Source: Massilia sp. CFBP 13721 | Lineage (GTDB): Bacteria > Pseudomonadota > Gammaproteobacteria > Burkholderiales > Burkholderiaceae_D | NCBI RefSeq assembly: GCF_014842025.1 | Contig: NZ_JACYUY010000020.1 | Coordinates: 51,529 to 115,528, forward strand | Length of the DNA stretch: 64,000 bases | Direction of reading: 5' to 3' | Shown here: piece after piece, positions 20,501 to 31,238 of the stretch | How positions within the stretch are numbered: the first letter of the stretch is position 1 | Layout of the letters: each line of letters opens with the position of its first letter | Position numbers and translations under genes: made by a program | The notes under the pieces: generated by a model | Databases searched by the model: none | What the model was told of the DNA's origin: nothing | Seen by the model: only the letters and a program-made list of their open reading frames with translations

Positions 20501-20575
20501 GTAGGGTGGTCGGCTCCACCACAAACGATGCGTCTACGCGGCCCCATGCGCCGCCCACGCGTTCAGCGTGCGCCG
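20501..20575. repeat. Degenerate REPIN-like arms
   Basis: GTAGGGTGG-TCGGCT-CCACC at 20501-20520 is one GTAG-headed arm with a new apex. GCCGCCCACGCGTTCAGCGTGCGCC at about 20550-20575 is a half-arm of the GGCGGC type with its usual outer flank, running into the end of the minus-strand gene at 20563. The two halves do not match each other, so this locus looks decayed or recombined. Confidence 0.6.
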
Positions 20576-21330
20576 GCCGACCCGAGGATGTGCCGGAAGG
20601 TCGGTTCGATGTTCTTCGCGTGCAAATGGCGCACGATGTCTTCCAGCGTGGCGTCGCGCAGCAGCAGTTCGCCGGATCCCTGTGGTGTGGACGGCGTGGG
20701 TGTTACCGGGGCCGCTGGCGCCGGCGCCTGCTGCTGGACTGGCTGTAATGCAGCCAGCGCATCCCGCAACTGCTGCATGCCGATGGTCTCCAGCTGTTCC
20801 AAAAATGCCGCCTGTGCCAGCGCCGGCGGCGCCATCTCCAGGCCGGGTTCGTCGACGAACGAAGCCCCCATGCCGGGGTGGATAAAGGCAGCCCAGCGGC
20901 CGGTCTCCGGGTTGCGGCAGGGCGGCAGCTCGACCGGATGGGTCGCCGCATCCGGCGTCACCGAGAGGTCGGGGAAGGCGGCGTCGCGCAGGCTCTCTAA
21001 AAATTGCTGCGCCAGCGCGACCGGCACCGGCGCTTCGAACGACAACCACAGGCGGAAGCCCGAAGCGGCGGAAATGCTGACGCCGGGCGCGGGAAAGCCG
21101 TAATCGACCTGCAGGGCGCGGGCGACTTCGCACAGGCGCGTCCAGTGCTGGCCGTCCTCCTCGTACCTCGCCTTGTCGAAGGGAATGACGAGGGCGCGCG
21201 TGGTGCCGTCGCCGGACGCCAGCGCAACGGGAAAGGTGTCTTCGCCGCGCGCCTGGCGGGCCAGCAATTCGGGCGCGACCTGGCCTTGCGGGACATACAA
21301 GCGCAGCAATTGCGCGATCAGTTTTTCCAT
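20563..21330 (-). CDS. Uncharacterised protein with possible distant primase/polymerase-like fold
   Basis: No family is recognised with confidence for this 255-residue protein. Residues 40-125 read ALVIPFDKARYEEDGQHW ... GVSISAASGFRLWLSFEAPVPVALAQQF, which recalls the FDk...SGsGaHvWiFFe.PVpA pattern of TOTE-type archaeo-eukaryotic primases, but the first acidic position is Pro. A Pro/Ala/Gln linker (about 195-225) leads to a short C-terminal helix region. The ATG at 21330 was preferred over a GTG at 21342 because GGAGAG lies six bases upstream. It is a single gene with no operon partner. The function is unknown. Confidence 0.6.
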   Translation of the reverse strand: MEKLIAQLLRLYVPQGQVAPELLARQARGEDTFPVALASGDGTTRALVIPFDKARYEEDGQHWTRLCEVARALQVDYGFPAPGVSISAASGFRLWLSFEAPVPVALAQQFLESLRDAAFPDLSVTPDAATHPVELPPCRNPETGRWAAFIHPGMGASFVDEPGLEMAPPALAQAAFLEQLETIGMQQLRDALAALQPVQQQAPAPAAPVTPTPSTPQGSGELLLRDATLEDIVRHLHAKNIEPTFRHILGSAGAR

Positions 21331-21584
21331 CTGTCTCTCCACATGCGTTCACGGGCGCATTCTGACACAGCGGGCGGTGTGCCGAGTGCTTTACGATAGG
21401 GGACGGCTTGGGACAGCGTTCGCGCTTGCGCGGGTGCAGGGTCGATGAACGATGCCGGTTTAACGAAGTACCTCACAACTGCTCTCGTTATGAAAGCAAG
21501 AAGTCAATATACTGGCCCATCTCGAAGGTCCAGGGCGGCCAAAGCCGGAAGCCTCGAATAGTAGAGCCATAAGATAGGAAAAAC

Positions 21585-21980
21585 GTGTTTTTCAAGAAGA
21601 GCGAGAAAGTAGAGAAGCTGGACGACACTGTTGCCGCAGTGTTTTGGGGAGCAAGCGACCGGATGATCTGTTGCAAAGGCATTGAAGGGGAGACAAATGA
21701 ATTCAACATCACTAGTCATCCGAAGCTCGCACAGCAAGGATATGTCGCAACGCTGGAAATTAGCACTGCTCAGGGCGAACCGGCGCTTCTGCTTCATGCC
21801 TTTTATTCGGGGCATTGGTCGTTTGCCGTCAGTCCGGCAGCCGAAGATGCCGATGAACTACCGGCCTGGAAGATGACGCGCGAATGGGGTTCGGTGAATG
21901 CGCATTCGGAGACCCTGACGGTGTTTTGTCCTGCAGGATGCACGGTTTCGGCAGTAGACAGAATTGCCGATCACTATTGA
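21585..21980 (+). CDS. Uncharacterised 131-residue protein with atypical composition
   Basis: A GTG start at 21585 has AGGAA seven bases upstream. The product is small and acidic, with no signal peptide or membrane helix; it has a CC pair (near residue 30) and WGSVNAHSETL near the end. Codons such as AGT, GTA, GGA, ACA and AAT are much commoner than in neighbours and GC is lower, suggesting recent transfer. The 242 bp upstream (21343-21584) hold no other feature I can name. It could be an orphan immunity-type protein, but nothing in the sequence proves this. Confidence 0.6.
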   Translation: MFFKKSEKVEKLDDTVAAVFWGASDRMICCKGIEGETNEFNITSHPKLAQQGYVATLEISTAQGEPALLLHAFYSGHWSFAVSPAAEDADELPAWKMTREWGSVNAHSETLTVFCPAGCTVSAVDRIADHY

Positions 21981-22047
21981 TGGGCGGACGTCGGCTCCGG
22001 GTCGAGAGCAGCCCGATGGAAAAATTCTCACCTGCTCTTGAGGAAAT

Positions 22048-22061
22048 AACACGACCGTACT
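22048..22061. promoter_or_regulatory. Operator-like site upstream of fadB
   Basis: AACACGACCGTACT is an imperfect palindrome that shares ACGAYCGT with the sites at 18311 and 29942. It ends nine bases before a TATAGT -10 box (22071-22076), so it would overlap the -35/-10 spacer and act as a repressor site. Confidence 0.55.
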
Positions 22062-22070
22062 TTTTAGCGC

Positions 22071-22076
22071 TATAGT
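22071..22076 (+). promoter_or_regulatory. Probable -10 box of fadB
   Basis: TATAGT lies 51 bases before the fadB start and nine bases after the operator-like site. Its placement relative to that site is the same as at the thiolase promoter. Confidence 0.5.
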
Positions 22077-22126
22077 GGAACGCGCTGGTTCAACTCGCCG
22101 CTATAACCAACTACAAAGGAAGAGAC

Positions 22127-24214
<2,088 letters not shown>

Positions 24215-24246
24215 CACCGGTCGCCCGGTGAGCCGTTGAAGTGCAG

Positions 24247-24280
24247 ACAACGCCGCTGGGTCCAGCGGCGTTGTCGTTTC
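24247..24280 (+). terminator. Terminator-like hairpin after fadB
   Basis: A perfect 13-bp stem ACAACGCCGCTGG/CCAGCGGCGTTGT with a two-base loop is followed by CGTTTCC, a weak T-run. It lies 32 bases after the fadB stop. Confidence 0.7.
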
Positions 24281-24397
24281 CAGCCGCCGTGTGACAAGCG
24301 GGTCAGGCGCATGATTTTGACAGCCTGGTCGGCATTTTCGGCGAATTGCCATGCTAGTATGAAACGGTCTCTGCATATTCACTAAAAAATTTGTCCG

Positions 24398-26029
24398 ATG
24401 GCTCTTCCGACGTCGCCCCCACTTGGTTCATTACAAGAAAGCCTGAGCGGACAGGCTGCGGCAGCGCGACGCACGGCGGCGCCGGGCGCCGTCCAGCGTG
24501 CCGATGGCGGCGATGGCGCCCTGGCGCTTTACCGCGCGCTTGCCGAGCAGTTGCCGCGCGGCGCCGTCTTTGTTGTCGACCAGGCGCTGCGTTATGTGCT
24601 GGCCGCCGGTTCCGGGCTGCGCGTTGCCGGCTTCGTTCCGGCCGACTTCGAAGGGCGCAGCCTGTGCGAGGCCTTGCCACCCCATCTGCTGGCGCAGCAC
24701 ACCGAGGATTACCGCGCGATCCTGGCCGGCGGCACCATCGTGCGCGAACACGAGGTGGGCGGCCAGTGGTACCTGTCGCACGGCGTGCCGCTCGCCGACC
24801 AGCATGGCAGCGTGCATGCGGCGCTGGTCATCTCCTACGACATCAGCGAAAGCAAGCATGCCGAAGCGCGCCTGCGCCTGCTCGACCGGCTGGCCGATGG
24901 CATTCGCGCGGCCGCCGGACCGGACGACATCGGCGCCGCCGCCTGCGCCCTGATCGAGGAAGTGTGTGGCGCCGTGCGCTGCGTCGTCGCGCGCGTCCAT
25001 GGCGAGATCGGCGCGATGGAGATTGACGCCGGGGAGGTACACAGCGTGGCGCTGGCCGAGTTCGGCGCCGGGGTCGTCGCCCGGCTGGCGCGCGGCGAAA
25101 CCGTACAGGCTGGAGCACCACCCATGGCGCCGGCCGCTGCGTACGTGCTGGTGCCGCACATGGCCGCCGGGCGGCCGGCCGGCATTACCGCCATCGTCGG
25201 GCACGCCGCCAGGACCTGGCGCGGCGACGACCTGGCGCTGGCCGCCGAGATTGCCGACCGCGCCTGGGTGCACATGGACCGCCTGTGGCTGATGGACGCC
25301 TTGCGCGAGGCCGACCGCTGCAAGGACCAGTTCCTGGCCGCGCTGGCGCAGCAGCTGCGCAGTCCGCTGAGCGTGGTGCGCAACAGCCTGGCGCTGCTGG
25401 GACGGCCCGGCAGCGCGGTGATGCCGGAAGCGGTGGTCGCGCTGATGGAACGGCAGTTCGGCCACATGAACCGCCTGATCGAGGACGTGCTCGATACCTC
25501 GTATATCTGTTACGGGCAGGCCCAGCTGATGCGCCACCGCCTGGTCCTGCAGGATGCGGTGGTGGCCGCGGTCGACGCCGCGCGCGCCATGGTGTCGGCG
25601 AAAACGCACCAGCTGTCGGTGGCGATGCCGCGCGAACCGATCCTGCTGATGGCCGACCCGACCCGGCTGGCGCAGGCCTTCAATGCCGTGCTGGCGAATG
25701 CGATCAAGTACTCGCGCGCGCCGGCGCGGATCCTGGTGGAAGTCGAATTGCGCGGCGCGCAGGCGCTGGTGCGGGTGAGCGACAACGGCATCGGCATGTC
25801 GCCACGCACGCTGGCGCGCCTGTTCGAACTGTTTACGCGCGTCGGCGCCGACGGCGCGCCGGTGCCGGGCGGCGGGCTGGGCGTCGGCTTGTGGATCGCG
25901 CGCCAGCTGGTCGAGGCGCATGGCGGCAGGATTGCCGCTGACAGCCGGGGCGCGGACCTGGGCAGCACGTTTACGATCACGCTGCCGGTCGATGCGGGCG
26001 CAGGAGTGAATACAGCATCGAATAAATAA
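24398..26029 (+). CDS. Histidine-kinase-like PAS/GAF sensor lacking the phosphoacceptor His
   Basis: This soluble protein has 543 residues. About 45-160 is a PAS domain ending in VISYDISESKHAEARL, about 165-290 is GAF-like, about 305-375 is a dimerisation region, and about 415-535 is an ATPase domain with NAVLANAIKYS (N box), DNGIGMS (G1), LFELFTRV (F box) and GGGLGVGLWIARQLV (G2). The H-box position reads FLAALAQQLRSPL where active kinases have HELRxPL; the His is Gln. ATP binding looks intact, but autophosphorylation at the usual residue is not possible. No response regulator is adjacent. It may act as a regulatory pseudokinase. Confidence 0.85.
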   Translation: MALPTSPPLGSLQESLSGQAAAARRTAAPGAVQRADGGDGALALYRALAEQLPRGAVFVVDQALRYVLAAGSGLRVAGFVPADFEGRSLCEALPPHLLAQHTEDYRAILAGGTIVREHEVGGQWYLSHGVPLADQHGSVHAALVISYDISESKHAEARLRLLDRLADGIRAAAGPDDIGAAACALIEEVCGAVRCVVARVHGEIGAMEIDAGEVHSVALAEFGAGVVARLARGETVQAGAPPMAPAAAYVLVPHMAAGRPAGITAIVGHAARTWRGDDLALAAEIADRAWVHMDRLWLMDALREADRCKDQFLAALAQQLRSPLSVVRNSLALLGRPGSAVMPEAVVALMERQFGHMNRLIEDVLDTSYICYGQAQLMRHRLVLQDAVVAAVDAARAMVSAKTHQLSVAMPREPILLMADPTRLAQAFNAVLANAIKYSRAPARILVEVELRGAQALVRVSDNGIGMSPRTLARLFELFTRVGADGAPVPGGGLGVGLWIARQLVEAHGGRIAADSRGADLGSTFTITLPVDAGAGVNTASNK

Positions 26030-26073
26030 ACAAGTTCGTTTACTTATCGCCATGACAAGCCGACAATACGTGC

Positions 26074-27312
26074 ATGAACCCGCACGCACAGTCGACCCGC
26101 AACACCCTGCTGATTGCCAGCGCCTGCCTGCTCGGGCTGTTGTCCACCACCGGCGCCTCGCTGCCGTATCCGATCCTGGCGCCGCTCTTTGGCGGCGACG
26201 ATGGCGGTAACGGCCTGACCAGCTTCCTCGGGCTGCCGGCCGAATTGCTGCTGGGCGTGGCGCTGATGGTCAATCCCCTCGGCTTGCTGATCGGCAGCGC
26301 GGTGCTGGGCACGCTCTCCGACCGCTTCGGACGGCGCCGCATGCTGCTCGCCACGGCGCTCGGCAGCGCGCTGGGGCACGGGTTGACGGCGGCGGCGCTG
26401 GTGGCTGAATCGTATCCGCTGTTCCTGCTGGCCCGTTTCGGCACCGGCCTGCTCGAGGGAAACGGGGCAGTCCTGCGCGCCATGCTGGCGCAACAGCTGA
26501 CAGGGGGATTGCGCAACCACGCGCTGTCCTGGCTGAACGGCGCCTTCCACCTCGGCTGGCTGGTAGGGCCGCTGCTGGCGGGCCTGACGGTCGGCATCGC
26601 GATTACGCTGCCGTTCGCGATTGCCGCCGGCGCACTGGTGCTGGGCGCCGGCCTGGCTGCATTCTCGCTCGAGCGCGAAGCGGCGGCCCCGGGGCGCGGC
26701 GAGCGCTGGTGGTCGGTCGCGCGCGAGCGCCACGCGTTTACGCTGCTGCGCCACGCGCCGCTGCGCACGCTGTTTTCCGTGCACTTCGGCTATGCCTGCG
26801 GCGTGGCCGCGTTTTACGAATTCTTCCCCTTGTGGCTGGTCGACTTCGGCCGCTACGACGTGCGCCAGATCGCCTTCGTCAACATGGGCCTGTGCGCGCT
26901 GATGACCTTTGCCGCGCTGTTCGCCGGCCGCGCCAGCAGCGCCGACCCGCGCCGCCGCGCCGCCGTCCAGGCCGGCTTCGCGGCGCTGGCCATTCTGGCA
27001 GTCGGCTTCGGCAACCTGGGCGTCGGGCTGGCGGCCATTGTCCTGTTCGGCCTGCCGCACGCGTATTACAACGCGACCGTGCAGGGCTGGGCCGCCGACC
27101 AGTTCGCGGGCCATGGCCAGGGCGCCGTCATGGGGCTGCTGTCGACCACCTTTTGCCTAGCGAATATCGTGATGGCGCTGGCCGGCGGCGTCATGGCGAT
27201 GGTGGACACGCGCATCGTGCTGGTCGCGGGCGGGGCGATGGCGGTGTGGGCGGCGCTGGCGATGCGCGGCTGGAGCGCGCGCGGCGCACTGGCTGGACTG
27301 GAGACGAAATGA
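26074..27312 (+). CDS. MFS drug/metabolite exporter
   Basis: This is a 412-residue major facilitator with 12 predicted helices. The loop 2-3 signature GTLSDRFGRRR (about residues 85-95) is typical of proton-coupled antiporters of the tetracycline/multidrug group. It probably exports a small toxic molecule; the substrate is not evident. Its stop overlaps the ATG of the next gene (ATGA, 27309-27312), which encodes a likely Fe-S regulator, so the pump may be controlled by that regulator. Confidence 0.85.
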   Translation: MNPHAQSTRNTLLIASACLLGLLSTTGASLPYPILAPLFGGDDGGNGLTSFLGLPAELLLGVALMVNPLGLLIGSAVLGTLSDRFGRRRMLLATALGSALGHGLTAAALVAESYPLFLLARFGTGLLEGNGAVLRAMLAQQLTGGLRNHALSWLNGAFHLGWLVGPLLAGLTVGIAITLPFAIAAGALVLGAGLAAFSLEREAAAPGRGERWWSVARERHAFTLLRHAPLRTLFSVHFGYACGVAAFYEFFPLWLVDFGRYDVRQIAFVNMGLCALMTFAALFAGRASSADPRRRAAVQAGFAALAILAVGFGNLGVGLAAIVLFGLPHAYYNATVQGWAADQFAGHGQGAVMGLLSTTFCLANIVMALAGGVMAMVDTRIVLVAGGAMAVWAALAMRGWSARGALAGLETK

Positions 27313-27932
27313 ATTCGATGGAACAGGTGCTGCTCTTGCTGAAAACGCGCGGACCGCAGACTGCCCAGGCGTTGTCGAACCTGCTCGGCCTGACCTCGAT
27401 GAGCGTGCGGCGCCAGCTCGAAGCGGCGGTCGACGACGGCCTGGTGCGCTTCCAGGACAGCGCCGGCAAGGTCGGGCGCCCGGTGCGGCGCTGGATGCTG
27501 ACCGATAGCGGGAATGCGCGTTTCCCTGACCGCCATGCCGAGCTGACGCTTGACCTCATCCAGGGGGTGCGTACGCTGTTCGGCGAGACCGGGCTGGAGC
27601 AGCTGATTGCACTGCACGAGGAGGCCGGCGAGCGCGCCTACCGCGCGCGCCTCGCAGGCAAACTGACACTCGACGAGCGGGTGGCCGCGCTGGCCGAAGC
27701 ACGCTCCCTGGAGGGCTACATGGCCGCGACCGAGCCCCGCATCGACGGCAGCGTGCTGCTGCACGAGAACCATTGTCCGATCTGCACGGCCGCCCAAGCC
27801 TGCCAGCAGTTCTGCCGCTCCGAGCTCGATGTGTTTCGGCGCGTGCTCGGGCCGGCGGTAGTCGTCGTGCGGATCGAGCACCAGCTGGAGGGGGCGCGGC
27901 GCTGTACCTACCTGGTGAGTGAGCCCGGGTAG
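27309..27932 (+). CDS. HTH transcriptional regulator with SufR-like Fe-S cysteines
   Basis: The 207-residue protein has an N-terminal winged helix (about 5-75, AQALSNLLGLTSMSVRRQLE then GRPVRRWMLT). Its C-terminal domain carries HCPICTAAQACQQFC near residues 155-170, four cysteines spaced C-x2-C-x5-C-x3-C in a context like SufR and related COG2345 regulators. These bind a cluster and repress in response to redox or Fe-S status. It overlaps the MFS gene by four bases. A second Met nine bases in is an alternative start. A bidirectional terminator follows. Confidence 0.83.
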   Translation: MNSMEQVLLLLKTRGPQTAQALSNLLGLTSMSVRRQLEAAVDDGLVRFQDSAGKVGRPVRRWMLTDSGNARFPDRHAELTLDLIQGVRTLFGETGLEQLIALHEEAGERAYRARLAGKLTLDERVAALAEARSLEGYMAATEPRIDGSVLLHENHCPICTAAQACQQFCRSELDVFRRVLGPAVVVVRIEHQLEGARRCTYLVSEPG

Positions 27933-27960
27933 GGCGACCGGACAGGAGGTCGCACACGTT

Positions 27961-27992
27961 AAAAAAATGCCGCTGTCTCCAGCGGCATTTTC
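27961..27992. terminator. Bidirectional terminator between convergent genes
   Basis: ATGCCGCTG pairs with CAGCGGCAT around a four-base loop, with an A-run before and a T-run after, so it can stop transcription from both the regulator gene and the convergent transporter gene at 28013. Confidence 0.85.
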
Positions 27993-28012
27993 GTTTGCAA
28001 CGCCTGCGACGC

Positions 28013-29713
28013 TCAGTCGGCGGCGTAGATGTTGTTGTCCTTGGTTTCGCGCACGAAGAGCGCACCGATGACGACGCAGACCAGGGCGACGATGATCGGA
28101 TACCAGAGGCCATAGTAGATGTTGCCGTTGGCCGCCACCAGGGCGAACGAAATGGTTGGCAGCAAGCCGCCGAACCAGCCGTTACCGATGTGGTAAGGCA
28201 GCGACATCGAGCTGTAGCGGATACGGGTCGGGAACATCTCGACCAGCATCGCCGCGATCGGGCCGTAGACCATGGTCACGTACAGTACCAGGATGAACAG
28301 CATCAGCACCAGCATCGGCTTGTTGATGCGGGCCGGGTCGGCTTTCTCGGGGTAGCCCGCGGTCTTGAGCGTGGCGACGACTTCCTTGTTGAGGGCAGTC
28401 TGGCGTGCCACGTCGTCCTTGACGAAATTCAGGCCGTCCGGAGTCATGGTCGCGTTGAACGACTGGATGACCTTGTCGCCGACCTTGATTTGCGCCACGG
28501 TGCCGGCCGGTGCGGCGACGGTGTCGTAGTTGACCGAAGCGTTGGTCAGCATGCGCGTGGCGATGTCGCAGGAGGACGGGAATTTCGCGGTGCCGGTCGG
28601 GTCGACCTGGAAGTGGCAGGTGGCCGGGTCGGCGACCACGGTGACCGGCGAGGTGGCGATGGCCTGCTCCAGGGCCGGGTTGCCGTAGTGGGTGATGGCC
28701 TTGAAAATCGGGAAGTAGGTGGCCGCGGCGATGAGGCAGCCGCCGAGGATGATCCACTTGCGGCCGATCTTGTCCGACAGCGTGCCGAACACGAGGAAGA
28801 AAGGCGTACCCAGCAACAGGGCGACGGCGATCAGGATGTTCGCGGTCGAGCCGTCGATCTTCAGGATTTTTTCCAGGAAGAACAGGGCGTAGAACTGGCC
28901 GGTGTACCAGACCACGGCCTGGCCCATCGTCAGGCCGACCAGGGCCAGGATGACGATCTTGGCGTTCTTCCAGTTGAGGAAGGCTTCCGACAGCGGCGCT
29001 TTCGAGGTCTTGCCTTCGGCCTTCATCTTGGCGAAGGCCGGCGATTCCGCCATCGACAGCCGGATCCAGACCGAGACGCCCAGCAGGACGACCGACAGCA
29101 GGAAAGGAATGCGCCAGCCCCAGGCGGTAAATTCGGCTTCGCCGACGGCGGTGCGGGTGGCCAGGATGACCAGCAGCGACAGGAACAGGCCCATGGTCGC
29201 GGTGGTCTGGATCCAGGCGGTGAAGAAGCCGCGCTTGCCTTCCGGCGCATGTTCGGCAACGTAGGTCGCCGCGCCGCCGTATTCGCCGCCCAGCGCCAGG
29301 CCTTGCAGGATGCGCAGGGTGACCAGGATGATCGGGGCCGCGATGCCGATCGAGGCGTAGCCCGGCAGCAGGCCGACGATGAAGGTCGAACCGCCCATCA
29401 GCAGGATGGTGACCAGGAAGGTGTATTTGCGGCCGATCATGTCGCCCAGGCGGCCGAACACGAGGGCGCCGAACGGCCGCACGATGAAGCCGGCCGCGAA
29501 GGTGAGCAGGGCGAAGATAAAGGAGGTGGTGGGATCACCAAGGAAGAACTGCTTGCCGATGATGGCGGCAAGCGAACCGTAGAGGTAGAAATCGTACCAT
29601 TCGAAAACGGTGCCAAGCGAGGACGCAAAGATCACCTTGCGTTCTTCCTTGGTCATCCCCTGGGAGGAAGGCACTGCCTTGCCGCCCGCGGTCATGCCGG
29701 GTGTGATAGCCAT
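28013..29713 (-). CDS. MHS-family (ProP-like) MFS transporter with a large extra domain
   Basis: This 566-residue symporter has FEWYDFYLYG in helix 1 and GRLGDMIGRKYTF and GGEYGGAATYVAEHAP motifs, typical of the metabolite:H+ symporter family (proline/betaine, dicarboxylate or shikimate). Most members have about 430-450 residues. Here about 110 residues, from roughly 345 to 455, form a hydrophilic insert with two Cys and a beta-rich look between late transmembrane helices, probably on the periplasmic side. The ATG at 29713 was kept; M20 is possible. The substrate is unknown. Confidence 0.85.
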   Translation of the reverse strand: MAITPGMTAGGKAVPSSQGMTKEERKVIFASSLGTVFEWYDFYLYGSLAAIIGKQFFLGDPTTSFIFALLTFAAGFIVRPFGALVFGRLGDMIGRKYTFLVTILLMGGSTFIVGLLPGYASIGIAAPIILVTLRILQGLALGGEYGGAATYVAEHAPEGKRGFFTAWIQTTATMGLFLSLLVILATRTAVGEAEFTAWGWRIPFLLSVVLLGVSVWIRLSMAESPAFAKMKAEGKTSKAPLSEAFLNWKNAKIVILALVGLTMGQAVVWYTGQFYALFFLEKILKIDGSTANILIAVALLLGTPFFLVFGTLSDKIGRKWIILGGCLIAAATYFPIFKAITHYGNPALEQAIATSPVTVVADPATCHFQVDPTGTAKFPSSCDIATRMLTNASVNYDTVAAPAGTVAQIKVGDKVIQSFNATMTPDGLNFVKDDVARQTALNKEVVATLKTAGYPEKADPARINKPMLVLMLFILVLYVTMVYGPIAAMLVEMFPTRIRYSSMSLPYHIGNGWFGGLLPTISFALVAANGNIYYGLWYPIIVALVCVVIGALFVRETKDNNIYAAD

Positions 29714-29941
29714 TGTTGTCTCCGTATTAGTCTGTATGCATCGGATAGCCGAAACTCTGTCAGCTGCGACGCAGTGTGTACCGCCAAACTTACGTCATGC
29801 TTGCTCCAAACTTACCCCAAACTTACAGCTTATTGACGAGCCCGATTGCGGCCAGTTGAATGGGCTCGGCTCTCATTATTTGGACAGCGGGCAGGGCTGG
29901 AAAGATCCGGAACAATGCGTTGAGGCCGGTCAGAGAATTTG

Positions 29942-29955
29942 CGAACGGTCGTACT
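29942..29955. promoter_or_regulatory. Operator-like site upstream of the thiolase operon
   Basis: CGAACGGTCGTACT shares core ACGGTCGT with the complement of the fadB site. It ends nine bases before a TATTCT -10 box (29965-29970), the same geometry as at fadB. The next bases (AATCGTGTTATT) also resemble, inverted, the AATAACACGA next to the fadB site. Confidence 0.55.
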
Positions 29956-30004
29956 TAATCGTGTTATTCTCAACTGTCAAAAACCAATAACCAGGGAGAC
30001 CAGC

Positions 30005-31183
30005 ATGCAAGACGCAGTGATCGTATCGACCGCCCGTACCGGGCTGGCCAAGTCGTGGAAGGGCGCCTTCAACATGACCCACGGCGCCACGCTCGGCGGC
30101 CACGTGCTGGCGGCGGCGGTCGCACGCGCCGGCATCGAGCCCGGTGAAGTCGAGGACGTGGTCATGGGCTGCGCCAATCCGGAAGGCGCCACCGGCGCCA
30201 ACATCGCGCGCCAGATCGCGCTGCGCGCCGGCTGCCCGACCACCGTGCCCGGCATGACGGTCAACCGCTTCTGCTCCTCCGGCCTGCAGACGATCGCGCT
30301 GGCGGCCCAGCGCATCATCGCCGGCGAGAGCGACATCATCGCCGCCGGCGGCGTCGAATCGATCTCTTGCGTGCAGCAGGAAATGAATACGCACATGCTC
30401 ACCGACCCCTGGCTGCGCGCGCACAAGCCGGAAATCTACTGGCCAATGCTGCAGACCGCCGAGACGGTCGCCAAACGTTATGGCATCCCCAGGGAACGCC
30501 AGGATGCCTACGGCGTGCAGAGCCAGCAGCGCGCCGCCGCCGCCCAGGCCGCCGGCCTGTTCAACGAGGAAATCGTGCCGATGACGACGATCATGGGCGT
30601 GGCCGACAAGGCGTCGGGACGGCTGATGACGCGCGAAGTGACGATCGCCGCCGACGAGGGCATCCGCGCCGATACGACGCTCGAGGGCGTGGCAAAGATC
30701 CGCACGGCGTTGCCCGGCGGCGTGATCACGGCCGGCAACGCGAGCCAGTTTTCGGATGGCGCATCATGCTCGATCCTGATGAGCCGCGGCGTGGCCGAAG
30801 CGAAGGGCTTGCAGCCGCTGGGCGTGTTCCGTGGCTTTGCCGTCGCTGGTTGCGAGCCGGACGAGATGGGCATCGGTCCCGTGTTCGCGGTGCCCAAGCT
30901 GCTGCATAAGGCTGGCCTGACGGCCGCCGACATCGGCCTGTGGGAACTGAACGAAGCCTTTGCGGTGCAGGTACTGTATTGCGCCGACAAGCTCGGCATC
31001 CCGATGGAGCGCCTGAACGTGAACGGCGGCGCGATCGCCGTCGGCCACCCGTATGGCGTGTCCGGCGCACGCCTGGTCGGCCACGCGCTGATCGAAGGCA
31101 AGCGCCGCGGCGTAAAATTTGTCGTGGTCACCATGTGCATCGGCGGCGGACAGGGCGCGGCCGGGCTGTTTGAAGTACTGTAA
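30005..31183 (+). CDS. Acetyl-CoA C-acyltransferase (thiolase)
   Basis: This 392-residue thiolase has the nucleophile Cys in NRFCSSGLQTIA near residue 90, GGAIAVGHPYGVSGAR with the catalytic His near 350, and CIGGGQGAA with the second Cys near the end. It should cleave 3-ketoacyl-CoA with CoA. The ATG at 30005 follows AGGGAGA by a normal spacing; an upstream frame start at 29939 lies in the promoter. It heads an operon with a Dabb protein and two SDR enzymes. It is a good partner for the FadB-type protein at 22127, which lacks an adjacent thiolase. Confidence 0.93.
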   Translation: MQDAVIVSTARTGLAKSWKGAFNMTHGATLGGHVLAAAVARAGIEPGEVEDVVMGCANPEGATGANIARQIALRAGCPTTVPGMTVNRFCSSGLQTIALAAQRIIAGESDIIAAGGVESISCVQQEMNTHMLTDPWLRAHKPEIYWPMLQTAETVAKRYGIPRERQDAYGVQSQQRAAAAQAAGLFNEEIVPMTTIMGVADKASGRLMTREVTIAADEGIRADTTLEGVAKIRTALPGGVITAGNASQFSDGASCSILMSRGVAEAKGLQPLGVFRGFAVAGCEPDEMGIGPVFAVPKLLHKAGLTAADIGLWELNEAFAVQVLYCADKLGIPMERLNVNGGAIAVGHPYGVSGARLVGHALIEGKRRGVKFVVVTMCIGGGQGAAGLFEVL

Positions 31184-31238
31184 GCTCGACTGTGATTCGC
31201 AAAACCATTCAAAAATACTGCTGAGATTCGAGAAAACT

